Source: Arenicola marina (Eukaryota; Annelida; Polychaeta; Arenicolidae). Taken from it: a stretch of DNA of 64,000 nucleotides. The stretch is taken from the NCBI GenBank assembly GCA_964019135.1, contig OZ025260.1, forward strand, positions 24,050,254 through 24,114,253, in the 5' to 3' direction. How positions within the stretch are numbered: the stretch's first letter is position 1; every line of letters begins with the position of its first letter. The notes beneath the pieces are model-generated. The model was not told the origin of the DNA. It saw only the letters and a program-made list of their open reading frames with translations, and did not search any database. Made by a program: the position numbers and the translations under genes. Positions 46,738 through 57,516 of the stretch are shown one piece after another.

Positions 46738-48231
46738 GGACCTTCCATCGACCCTCCTCGAGGAAGCGTTTGTAGATGGCCTTGAACTTGGCGACGAAGG
46801 CCTCAAGGGGTAGATGGAGAGTGTGAGGTCAGAAGAAGTCCGTTAGACCTTCGATCATACCCTCCTCGAGGAAGCGTTTGTAGATGGCCTTGACCTTGGC
46901 GACGAAGGCCTCAAGGGGTAGATGGACAGTGTGAGGTCAGAAGAAGTCCGTTAGACCTTCGATCATACCCTCCTCCAGGAAGCGTTTGTAGATGGCCTTG
47001 ACCTTGGTGACGAAGGCCTCAGAGGTAGTAGATGGACAGTGTGAGGTCAGAAGAAGTCCGTTAGACTTTCGATCATACCCTCCTCGAGGAAGCGTTTGTA
47101 GATGGCCTTTACCTTGGCGACGAAGGACTCAAGGGGTAGATGGACAGTGTGAGGTCAGAACAAGGCCGTTAGATCTTCGATCATACCCTCCTCCAGGAAG
47201 CGTTTGAAGATGGCCTTGACCTTGGCGGCGAAGGACTCACAGGTAGTAGATGGACAGTGTGAGGTCAGAAGAAGTCCGTTAGACCTTCGATCATACCCTC
47301 CTCGAGAAGGCGTTTGGAGATGGCCTTGACCTTGGCGACGAAGGCCTCAAGGGGTAGATGGACAGTGTGAGGTCAGAAGAAGTCCGTTAGACCTTCGATC
47401 ATACCCTCCTCGAGGAAGCGTTTGTAGATGGCCTTGACCTTGGCGACGAAGGCCTCAAGGGGTAGATGGACAGTGTGAGGTCAGAAGAAGTCCGTTACAC
47501 CTTCGATCATACCCTCCTCCAGGAAGCGTTTGTAGATAGCCTTGACCTTGGCGGCGAAGGACTCACAGGTAGTAGATGGACAGTGTGAGGTCAGAAGAAG
47601 TCCGTTAGACCTTCGATCATACCCTCCTCGAGAAAGCGTTTGTAGGTGGCCTTGACCTTGGCGACGACGGCCTCAGAGATTGTAGATGGACAGTGTGAGG
47701 TCAGAAGAAGTCCGTTAGACCTTCGATCATACCCTCCTCGAGAAAGCGTTTGTAGGTGGCCTTGACCTTGGCGACAAAGGCCTCAGAGATTGCAGATGGC
47801 CTTGACCTTGGCGACGAAGGCCTCAAGAGATTGCAGATGGCCTTGACCTTGGCGACGACGGCCTCAGAGGTTGTAGATGGACAGTGCGAGGTCAGAAGAA
47901 GCCCGTTAGACCTTCGATCATACCCTCCTCGAGAAAGCGTTTGTAGATGGCCTTGACCTTGGCGACAAAGGCCTCAGAGATTGCAGATGGCCTTGACCTT
48001 GGCGACGAATGCCTCAGAGTTTGTAGATGGACAGTGTGAGGTCAGAAGAAGTCCGTTAGACCTTCGATCATACCCTCCTCGAGAAAGCGTTTGTAGATGG
48101 CCTTGACCTTGGCGACAAAAGCCTCAGAGGTTGCAGATGGCCTTGACCTTGGCGACAAAGGCCTCAGAGACTGCAGATGGCCTTGACCTTGGCAACGAAG
48201 GCCTCAGAGTTTGTAGATGGACAGTGTGAGG
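46738..48231. repeat. Tandem array derived from the last RFC3 exon, about 13 units of 105-115 bp
   Basis: Each unit, read on the minus strand, holds the last 26 or so RFC3 codons (LEAFVAK ... AIYKRFLEEGMIEGLTDFF), the TGA stop and about 18 bp of 3' UTR (CCTCACACTGTCCATCTACC). It then returns to the LEAFVAK codons. The canonical unit is 108 bp. The junction falls on GTCCATCTACC, which is present both in the exon (encoding SIY) and in the repeat, so microhomology is visible. Array units share changes absent from the gene (AAGGTCAAGGCC instead of AAGTTCATGGCC), but the outermost unit keeps AAGTTC. Some units between 47760 and 48200 carry extra 43-bp subrepeats. The array touches the stop codon of the real exon. 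Confidence 0.93.
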
Positions 48232-51200
48232 TCAGAAGAAGTCCGTTAGACCTTCGATCATACCCTCCTCGAGGAAGCGTTTATAGATGGCCATGAACTT
48301 GGCGACGAAGGCCTCCAGGTGGTAGATGGACTTCTGCCCGAGCTGCAGTCTGTGTTCGTAGTGAGCGGCCACCTGGGTGATCTCAGACTTGAGCTGTCCG
48401 TCACAGTTGGAGACCAGTTCACGCAGCAAACCCTGAAAACATGGGCACCACACTAGTTGTTACATACAGTCTTACGTGACTCAACTTTGTTGTTTCTCAG
48501 CTTGATAGGGCAGGTACATTTTCAGGGGGGCAGGTCAATCTGAATACCGTGCGCCCGACAGGACAGGCGACATCCAAAGTTAATGTCTGTCCATGAAACC
48601 TCTAGAGACAATGAATTGACGCTTTAACTTTACGTAAGTGACACTTGCTGCAGCTGCAGATGTCGAAGTCACGCAGCTTTGACTGCTTACCAGCTGAACC
48701 AGAGATTCGCGGAGGACAGACATTTGAGACGACAAACGCATGGAGTCAGTACTTCATACAGCCAGCCTCTTACCTTCATGATGATATCTGGCGGGATACA
48801 GTGAGTCAGTAACTCGTACAGCCGCACTCGGGTCTCCATTAACCTGAAGAAACATCAACTACAATCAACAAGCTTATCTTTTAACGATCTGTTGCTCATC
48901 TTGATGGTAGTGATATGTGAAAACATTCCCCCAAGATTCAGAATTTCATGAGACGGGTTCATGAACAACACCCAGGTGCTACCACTTGTGCTGTGGCTCC
49001 CTCACAACCTCAGGATGGAAGCGACAAATGGCTTCTCCTCAAAAATCCGTGCAAAATACAAATAAATGTTGAAATCAACGAGCTTGGAATATTCACGATT
49101 ATTTTGAGGCACAACCCCCTATTTTTGTATACCGGTATGCACTATTTACTTATTTTACACCTCTAAATGCTGACCTCAAAGCCCCTATTAGAAATTCTAT
49201 AAATTAGAATGGCGATCTCTCCGTTGTTTAAATTGTTGAACCTATTAGTCACTGAGTGTTAACTAGCACAGCAAACAAAGTCTCGCTTTACCTCTTTGGT
49301 GACTGTTGCTCAGCGATCAAGCGGGCGGTCTCCTTTAGGTACAGCTCCCAGTCAGGCTCCACCACCTCCTGAGTGGGGCTAAACGGGTACCTGACAACAG
49401 CGGGGAGACGATTGCGGTTAGAGCACGCATTTATATCCCACTAGACCGGTCATAGAGAGAGTATGAGACCTGACAACAGCGGGGAGACGATTGCGGTTAG
49501 AGCACGCATTTATATCCCACTAGACCGGTCATAGAGAGAGTATGAGACCTGACAACAGCGGGGAGACGATTGCGGTTAGAGCACGCATTAATATCCCACT
49601 AGACATAGCTATACCACTGCCGAATGCCGATAGGAGGGTTCCTATGCGTTTCTAGTTTGCATCACTAAGTTATCATGCTCACCCTTTCCTACAAGAATAC
49701 ATCAAACAAACCCAACTACCGGTACATGTAAAAACTTAATTACAAGATAATTTTCCGTAAACAGTCAATAGGCAAAACAGTGCTATGATTGCTCTGTTTG
49801 TAGTCTTTTGATTATTGTTTTAGGGGCGCTTTGAGCACACGAAGGCTAAATTGAGCCAAGGAAGCTTCGAGGACAATGAATGATGGCGGTGGTACATGCC
49901 CCGGATTAGGTCGCCCAGACCGGGGTTCGAACCAGGCACCTGGTTGTATATCCAGGACGCCCCAACTTGAGTGCCCTGGCCACCTGAGAGCCTAACGGCA
50001 TGTGGACCGATGATTCGAGCCAAGCTGTGGCCATGTCCGTGTGGTCGCAGGATAAAGATCCCGTGTCCTTCTTCGCAAAGAGTAGGGGGTTACCCCCGGA
50101 GACATGGCTCCACTCTCTCTTCCTTCTCCCATTGACATTGACATGTCCCCGGGGGTAACCCCATACTTTTTGCGAAGAAAGACATGGGGTCTTTAACCTG
50201 CGACCACACAGACATAATCACAGCGGGGCGCGAACCACCGATCCACGTGCCGTTAGGCTCTAACCCACTGAGGTACCGGGCCGCCCCAGGTACCTATTGG
50301 TTTCCCGTCTACTGTTCTACCCACTGGGCCACGGAGGGTCCCCTCTTTATCCTGAACTGGTAAGGTTTCCCCACATGGAGAGGATACATACTGCTGGACT
50401 CTGCAGGCCTCACACATCAATAGTGCGCGACGTAGGTTCCTGCAGCTGTGGTTGGCAATCTTCTTGGCCAATTCTGAGGGCAGATTGAGTCCTTCTTTCC
50501 GACATGTAGCGTGAAGAATCTGGCAAATCTGGGGACAAACGCAAAAGAAAGTTTACTGAATTATCTTAGGGCAAAGTAATCACACAATCGGAGTATATTA
50601 ATGACTACATATTCAGTGATTCTGGTAGGTAAAATAGCATACAGACTATGCTATTTTAATTGAAGCAGATCCCTTAAATAATTACTTTTACAACAGTTTC
50701 TGATACTTGAGATACCTACAAGTTCTAGCATGCATTGCATTATAAGCAGCTGATTCCGGGTCCTCACAGCTCAATGACAGGGGTCATTTGAAATTTGTGT
50801 GCGACAAATGATGCAGGACCCATACCTGCCCACACCTGCATATTTACATTAAAATCACAAAAATAAAATCCAATGAAACCAGAGCTCTCGTTGACGCGGT
50901 GACGACCAAATTCGAACACACGGTTGTGCATCGAAGAAACACGGTCGACTTAAGCAGAGTCAATGACAATATTTTGTGTCACAACACAGACCGATGGTGC
51001 TACACATACCAATGAAAGACTGAAACAAGTCTTACTGTAGCCTTGGCATAACGTGCGAATCTTTTCTGTCTTTATTTTCGCGACAATTGGAAGGCTCAAG
51101 GTAGAGAGGAGCCATGTATCCTGGAGTAATTCCCTACTCTTTTTGAAGAATGACATGGGATCTTTATCCTGTACAAACATAGATATCTGCACAGGTGGGG

Positions 51201-54200
51201 GATTCGAACCCCGCACCGGCCGCTTGGGTTGGCCCAGCAGAGTACTCATTAGCCGAGCGCGCTACCGACTCGGCCACGTGGTCACGTGGTCACCCCCTTG
51301 CGATTGATTAGTCCTCCACATGGGACACTCTCCACCGCTGTTACCTCGTCCACAGAGGGCGCTGCGACACGCACGCCCAGGCACCGACTCCGGATGGCCG
51401 GAATGACCTTGCTGGTGGAGTTGCAGCAGAGGATGAGGCGGCACGTGGCCATGTACTTCTCCATGGTCCGCCGCAATGCATGCTGGGCATCCTTCGATAG
51501 GTGGTCCACTTCCGTCAGGATGACAACTGTAAACCAAGATAGAGATTGATTTCTGCGTACCTGGGCGGAATCGCACATTCAGATAAATCTATAAGGAGTT
51601 GGGTTGCAAATTATGGGTGGAGACTAGCCATATCCAGTGAGTATATTCCTACTCTTGTTGTGTGGGGACAATACCTGAAAACCAATACAGCTATTAACTT
51701 ACATACACCACCTATCGCTGCAATATAAATTCTCAAATACTGGCAACCACTGCAATAATCTAATTATTCGTGACGCTAATGGGTTTCACTGGGCATTTCC
51801 TCAGTGGACATACGTTCTCTGGTTTATACTGATACACACCTTTAAATTCCCTCTGAGAAGATGTTTCAAGCTGGTTGGCCTGAGCCACATTCTTTAACAT
51901 CTCTTGGACAACCACTCGATCTTGGATACCAACATCGCTGCAAACATATCAGTAATACATCAACATTATTACTTTATTTCCTCAGTCCGTAGTAATATGC
52001 TATGTACAGAAAGCTAAATAATGGCATACAAAGTGCACTAGCTACACTCACATGCTGCTCCATCCCTTCAGTCCACACTACTAACTCAACATGGATTCCA
52101 CAGAAGCCAGTCTGCCAGAAGTTACATGTTTGTTTCCTACTTTGACTGTGGACAAAATTTGGCTGATGTTATATGATATCAATATCAAAATCAATCAAAA
52201 CAAGACCGAGCGCAGGATATAACAACATATATACACCAAGACATTTTGCACAGTAAGAGGGAGCTACTTAATAGTACCTGATGGAAAATCCAAAAGACAC
52301 AACCTTAGGCTACTTCTGGTAATGTTACTGTGGCACACATGGTTTATTAACTTTCTAAAAGATACCACAACTGTGTCAGTTTGTGTAGCCTATTGGATTT
52401 ATTTAAAAGCAGTGTCATACCTGGGATTCACTTCTATGTGGTAGTTGCTGGCAATGGTTGATATCTCCAGCTTTTTGTTTGATGGTGTGGTGAACGCATG
52501 GTGTTCTATCCTCAGCTTCTCCACCCCTGCCCCATACAGTTCCCGTAGGAGGCACATGATGCGGGTCTTCTTGCCAGCCCCAGAAGGGCCATATACCAGC
52601 AAGTGCGGGAAGTCACCAGACTGCACCTATAGCATACAAACAGAATAAATATTTTAAAAAATAATGCTGGCAACAGAGTTATCCCCTATGACCTTAGGAT
52701 AACATGCCAAGAAAAGTTTAAAATTGAAAGAGGAATCAAATAAAAATAAACTACAAATACAGTACAAATACAGTGGTCCCTGCCGCATACAATAGAAATG
52801 TAAAATGTTGGTGTCTCAGGTCACTTTTAGTACATACAAGGGCTAAGCTAGATTAAGGGACTTTCCCGGACAATAAAAGATGAATAGATTTTTAAATATG
52901 ACCTTGATTAGGTGATACTTGTGGATGCTTTTGTTAGCTAAATGATTTAAGTCTATACAGAAATATAATATTTAGCCATACACGAATAACAGTATGGAAC
53001 CAAGATCCAATAAAGTAAGTTTCTCTGAAGCTACAAAGAGTTTAATTTATTTTCTCGAACTGTCTTACAATTGTACATGGTAGAATAGTAAGCATAAAGT
53101 CAGTTTAAGTGTACACTATACTATACACTGGCCCTGCCACCCCTGACACGTCATGCATCATTTGTCATATAAAAATTTCAAATGAAGCATTTGATTGAGC
53201 TGCAAGGGGACATAGCATCACTTGGCAAATATATAGTAAGTAGACTATGCAATATTTTATTTAAATTAATGTCCCATTATTTTTTTTATGTCCTAGAGCA
53301 GCCGACTACTGTGTTATCAACGATTTTTATCAATAGTGAACTGAGAACAAAACTTTACTATTCTTAAGGGATCATGTATCCGCCTCTTCCATTGTATGCA
53401 GGGAGTTGTCCATTTAATTCATCGTGACCTGGGAATAAAGAAATTTATTCTTCATGATTTGGGAACACGCCCATCTCTTGCCCCCACCCCCCCCCCCTCC
53501 CACTGAACCCCTTGCCCTGCCATCGCCACCCACCCTCCTCCCCTTGTAGCCAAATTGATTGGCGACCAGATTGACAGATTGAAGCGCGGCCAGTGTCTGA
53601 GTGTAGTCAGGTAGCGGGGAGTGCCAGGACAGTGTCAGTGACACTGTGAGTGGGCACATTTCTTTAGGCCAGGTTTGATATCCCGCCTCGGGCCTGCAAC
53701 ACGTGACAGGGAACTTCTGAGTGTGCTGATTGGGATATGCCTATTCCAATCAAATGCACACACCATTCACATCCAGTGCATATTAAGGCACCGGAACCAA
53801 CCTATTCTCATCACCTCTCAATCAGCCACCATCTTCTCCTGAATGCCCCATGCTGTTTAGAACGGGACACATCGGCATGCCGAATGCATGCGCGCGCAGA
53901 CATACCCGGGTGAAAGAAGTGTCGGGCGGTGAACCGATACGTAATGTGGGTATTCGGTCCACCGCAGGGATACACCTAGCCCAGAACCCTAGGCTGTGTG
54001 GGCTGAAACACAGCCTAGTCGCATTCAATAGTAAAATTCTGGTCTGGAACAACCCCATTTCAGGGTTGTTTGAATTTGAGCAAGTGTAGCTCTGATTCTC
54101 CTTTGCTGTGGGAAAAGTTTTATAACAGAAACAAGCCTTAATCCTTAACTTATTACTTCTTAACAAGTATAATGACTAATCATACAAGTAACCTTTCTTG

Positions 54201-55092
54201 AAAGGCAAAAATAGTCTATCACCAGAAATTCATATGAAAACATGTGTTTTCACTGACCCAATGACTGGATCCCTGAACAATGAACCAATTAGCCTGGCTT
54301 ATAATATCATGTGATGACCTTGCACATGTGCAGTGATCAACTTCCTGTAAAAAAAATGGTGGCATGTTGTTGTCCATTTTTATGCTAGTAGATCTAGGCA
54401 ATTATGGCCCCTTTTGAAGAGTTCAACAACTTTGGAAGAGTTCATACACATTCATTCTGGCGAAAGTGGTCGAGGGATCTGTCCGAGTGTGTTGTTGTTT
54501 TGCAAGTTGTTGTGAAAATGTCATATTTGTGCTAAGTTGTGGACATGTCAGGCATCAGAAAGTAGATGTGGTAAGAGTTAAACTTCTATTGAGTTGATTC
54601 GAGGTGATAGATGCGTTGTGAATGTCGTGTGTGGGTCGCTAGGGCCGGTTGAAGCGAGGGCCTGTCTGTGGCGCTGCAAACCAAGAGCGGTACCTTTCTT
54701 TCTATTATATGCGGTGCCTGAGAGGGGGGCGTTGTTTATTTACTTCGGGGGTTCTGTCAGCAGATCTGAGCGCCTGTGAGTTCATACATCAGTAATTATA
54801 TGTAGAAAAGTACTTTAGCATTGTTGAAACTAATTATGATAGCTGTACTTAAACAATTCAATTTGTCATGTGAAGTTGATTTCTCACTATAGAATGCTAC
54901 ATGGCTATGATTCTTCAACCATAGCCATGGATTCACCCGGGACCGGGTTACCAAAGAAATTCGCCCACTGGCGTAGGCCTAATGTGAACCTACGGGATCA
55001 CCTACCAACTTCTTTAAATGCGTTGCCTGTTCCTTGTGGTAGTCAAGTTTGCCAAGAGCCGATGGGCGGTACTTGTCTACCCACAGACTCAT
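48232..55092 (-). CDS. RFC3: Replication factor C subunit 3 (clamp-loader small subunit), complete, eight coding exons
   Basis: RFC3 is an AAA+ family subunit of the RFC clamp loader, which opens PCNA and loads it at primer ends in the nucleus. Coding exons, 5' to 3': 55092-55006, 52626-52421, 51937-51840, 51526-51345, 50528-50392, 49390-49292, 48843-48774, 48432-48232. All junctions are GT-AG, phases agree, and the sum is 1080 nt, giving 359 residues (human has 356). The N-terminus MSLWVDKYRP is the RFC box. The Walker A loop GPSGAGKKT is at residues 42-50, LTEVDHL at 134-140 is the Walker B-like strand, and the SRC motif is at 177-179. The C-terminal collar domain ends FLEEGMIEGLTDFF. The gene looks intact and functional. 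Introns hold SINEs B, A and C, repeat D and a triplicated acceptor block. Its 3' side runs into an array made of its own last exon. Symbol by protein similarity recalled, not searched. Confidence 0.97.
49024..49158. mobile_element. Repeat D, second copy, in RFC3 intron 6
   Basis: Aligns with 45793-45927 from ACAAATGGCTTCTCCTC through AATAAATGTTGAAATC and GGAATATTCACGATTATTT to the AT-rich end. Moderately diverged. It lies between exons 6 and 7 of RFC3, away from the splice sites. Confidence 0.72.
49391..49606. repeat. 79-bp tandem triplication including the exon 6 splice acceptor
   Basis: Units start at 49391, 49470 and 49549 (the third is incomplete) and are almost identical. On the minus strand each contains CCCCGCTGTTGTCAG, the polypyrimidine-poor acceptor of RFC3 exon 6. 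Only the copy next to the exon (AG ending at 49391) is followed by coding sequence; the others are followed by GTCTCATACTC. Confidence 0.92.
49805..50343 (-). mobile_element. SINE family B interrupted by a family A insertion, in RFC3 intron 5
   Basis: The left part (TGTTTTAGGGGCGCTTTGAG to GGGGTTCGAACCAGGCACCT) and the right part (AGGTACCTATTGGTTTCCCG to GGCCACGGAGGGTCCCC) together form one family B SINE. The target word AGGCACCT/AGGTACCT is repeated at the break (49934-49941 and 50288-50295). Confidence 0.82.
49942..50287. mobile_element. Rearranged family A SINE (fold-back) nested in a family B SINE
   Basis: Begins with a short family A tail (GGTTGTATATCCAGGACGCC), switches to the opposite orientation through body and head sequence (to about 50138), then returns to forward body and head (50139-50287), ending ACCGGGCCGCCCC. 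The two body parts are inverted copies meeting near CCCATTGACATTGACATG, so the RNA or DNA strand could fold on itself. Twin-priming-like insertion or later inversion could explain this. Confidence 0.75.
51070..51292 (-). mobile_element. SINE family C in RFC3 intron 4
   Basis: On the minus strand the tRNA-like head reads GGCCGAGTCGGTAGCGCGCT with B box GGTTCGAATCC. The body and tail (ATGACATGGGATCTTTATCC, TAATTCCCTACTCTTT) resemble family A. It ends within about 55 bp of the exon 4 donor. Its head contains CTCTGCTGGGCCAACCCAAG followed by CGGCCGGTG, the sequence shared with the 43-bp minisatellite at the left edge of the window. Confidence 0.85.
52790..52915 (-). mobile_element. SINE family B, old degenerate copy in RFC3 intron 1
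   Basis: Recognisable words are GTTGGTGTCTCAGGTCACTT, GGCTAAGCTAGATTAAGGGA and TGATTAGGTGATACTTG. The tRNA head is missing or unrecognisable. It is much more diverged than the 46035-46216 copy. Confidence 0.65.
52916..55005. other. RFC3 intron 1, unique part
   Basis: Mostly unique AT-rich sequence with a C-run at 53484-53500. A perfect 11-bp hairpin CTAGGCTGTGT/ACACAGCCTAG lies at 53989-54018, and alternating TGCATGCGCGCGCA at about 53885. Open frames here have no splice support. Confidence 0.5.
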
Positions 55093-57516
55093 TTTGTCGC
55101 CAATGTTGTTTCCAGATAGATTGATTTTGTTACAAAGTCAACGAAGTCTTTCGCGGCAAAATTATAACGTCATGAACTTGGGATACCCCCGGGACACAAT
55201 TTAAATGCCGGAAACATTATTTGAATCGATAATTGGTTCGGGGCAGCAGGATGTCTGATGGTTGACTATCAAAGTTTCAAATACCAACAGGGTGTGTTTT
55301 GGGGTTGGCAGTAAAAGTGATTTGTTTACTTTTATTACCGTTTAATCATCCTAGTAAAGCCATATGCACATGTTTCCCTAATGGGGGTTCCGCAGAAATG
55401 ACCTCCCTTTTTTACCGCCAAAATCCGTTTGAGGGGTATCTTTTTCCCATTGACCCGCTCTACGTATTTCTTGCAAGACCGTTTGGTTTATTCTTTTCCT
55501 CTACAAATCCGCTACATGCTGCCGGCACTGTTATTTGTCCCCTCTGTGACACCAGAACTTCCCAGTCGTTTTCCTCAACTTTAGTGTGAAATATCAGTTC
55601 TATCTAAGCGTATTTTTTTTACAACCGAACAATATGTATATATCTCTCAGATCTGAAACTAGTATATTGAACTGAGAATATCGAAGAACCTTGAATGTCA
55701 CAAGGACTCCGATAAACAAGATAGCCTGAAAAAGGCGCGGAATCAGTTTTAAAAACCCAGAGCCGCGATGAACGATTTTGCATTTAAACTATTAAGCCTA
55801 AGTCACCCGGTGTGGTCACTGACGAAATAATTAAATCAGTTCACGACTGCAAGAATGAAAACTCGATCGCCCCTTTTCCTTCAAGTACGTTCCACAGACG
55901 AATTAATAATTCAACTGGAAAGCACTCCATATTTTTTGTTCTGTGTATGGCATTGGGCAGCCGTGACCTGGTGACCCGCGACGTATAGTGGGATTTCTCG
56001 CTGGTTAGTCTGTCTTTAAGCACTCTCATGGGCGCCAAGTAGGTGTTTTTATGCCTTGAATATTTTTCTCCGCGAGTCTGTACTTACGGTTTTTGCTCTT
56101 TTATGAAACATAACTTTATAGGCTGCATTACGACCGCACATTCGGTCGGAATATGCGTTCGCTTTAAAATAAAACGACGTAGTTTGTTTTTTTTGCTTTT
56201 GCAAGGACGTAGGACCAAAGCGAACGACTGAGTAACGTGAGCCTAAGATCAGGGCGAGGAGGGGAATAATAGAAATAGGTAGAGCAATATCGAGTCTCCA
56301 AGATTAGGACATATTAAAGCTTAATGGTGATATCGCAAATATCGAGTAATTCGCAGACTAGCTGCTAATGGATCGCGGTAAATAGAGAAAGGGTCTTCGC
56401 TTGGAACCATGAATTGTACGGATAACGATACCCAAAAATTGCCAACAACACGTATGGTGGTTCAGTAAAATTTGCCTGTGTCCATGACGGTTCGATATTT
56501 GACCTTGTTCATTCCGGTTATTAGTTTCTCATATCGTCGGCAGGGACGCCGCCCTAAGACTTTTGCCACTTTGTAGACTCCTTTTTGCTTCAAATAAAAA
56601 ATCACAACGTTTTGTATTGTAAGTAATCCTGTCGTAAAGTTATTTTATATTATCTGCTTGATTTAATATACAGATTAAATCAATATAATGTGGGACAAGT
56701 CAATTATTAATGAACTTTGTGAGGCACATGAGCGAGATTTAGCCACATTGTCATTGATATTGTGTCAAGCGACATGGTCCGGGTGGCGTAAGGCCAAGGA
56801 TGTACATCCATAAGGGCCGCGCGAAGAAGCGGTAGGCCCGTTTCTCGGAAGGGAAATGGGGGAGACCTTATGCCAAGGTCGAGGTATTCAGTTTAAAGAT
56901 TAAAGGCCTTCTATTTCATTTCATAATCATAGCATTGGTGCAAGTGCCCCCACTGACCCTTACCAGAGCTGGCTTTAGGCTAGTGCGAGCCTGTGAGTGA
57001 TGAAGTGGCCTGTCGTAACACTGACCCCAGCCCCAGGCATGCCCGCATGTCGCCTTGAGAAGTGGGCTTGCCTGGGGGGAATTGTGCCAAAATCATAGGT
57101 AGCTTTGACATCAAAACCCATATACCAACATAATTACCTTGTATGGGTTTTCAGGTGAAAGCTTAATTATTATTTTTAAAAAAGTTAAAAGGCAGTGGGG
57201 GATGCAGTGGGATTCCGCCATGTTCTAGGGATACAGACCCCCTTTTTGGGTATCTTTTTCTATTCACCATCTTTGGTTAGTCCTGGGAGCTATATATCAG
57301 AATGAACAGCATTACATCTGGGAAATTACATCATTGCCTTTGGTGTAAATTTAACCTCTGCCCTCAGTTTGTTCAACTTTGTTGTACAGGAATCACCACT
57401 CTATCCACCTATTTTATTACCTATCCAAAGTGGCACTAACCAAGCTATTAGTTTATCACAATAAATATGCAAGTTATTATTTTATATTTTAAATTAGATC
57501 AATTCTCAAGATCAAG
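55093..57516. other. Intergenic region between divergent RFC3 and ankyrin genes
   Basis: 2.4 kb between two start codons pointing away from each other. It must hold both promoters and probably a non-coding first exon of the ankyrin gene. Apart from the E2F-like site at 55149 I see no sharp element. An open frame of 96 codons at 55299-55589 has no recognisable features. Confidence 0.5.
55149..55160. promoter_or_regulatory. E2F-like site upstream of RFC3
   Basis: TTTCGCGGCAAA matches the palindromic E2F consensus TTTSGCGCSAAA at 11 of 12 positions and lies 57 bp upstream of the RFC3 start codon. RFC genes are classic E2F targets in animals, so S-phase control is plausible. The site has not been tested. 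Confidence 0.45.

Noticed and set aside
54870-55124. 84-codon plus-strand frame
   Set aside because: Antisense shadow of RFC3 exon 1, which is on the minus strand at 55092-55006.
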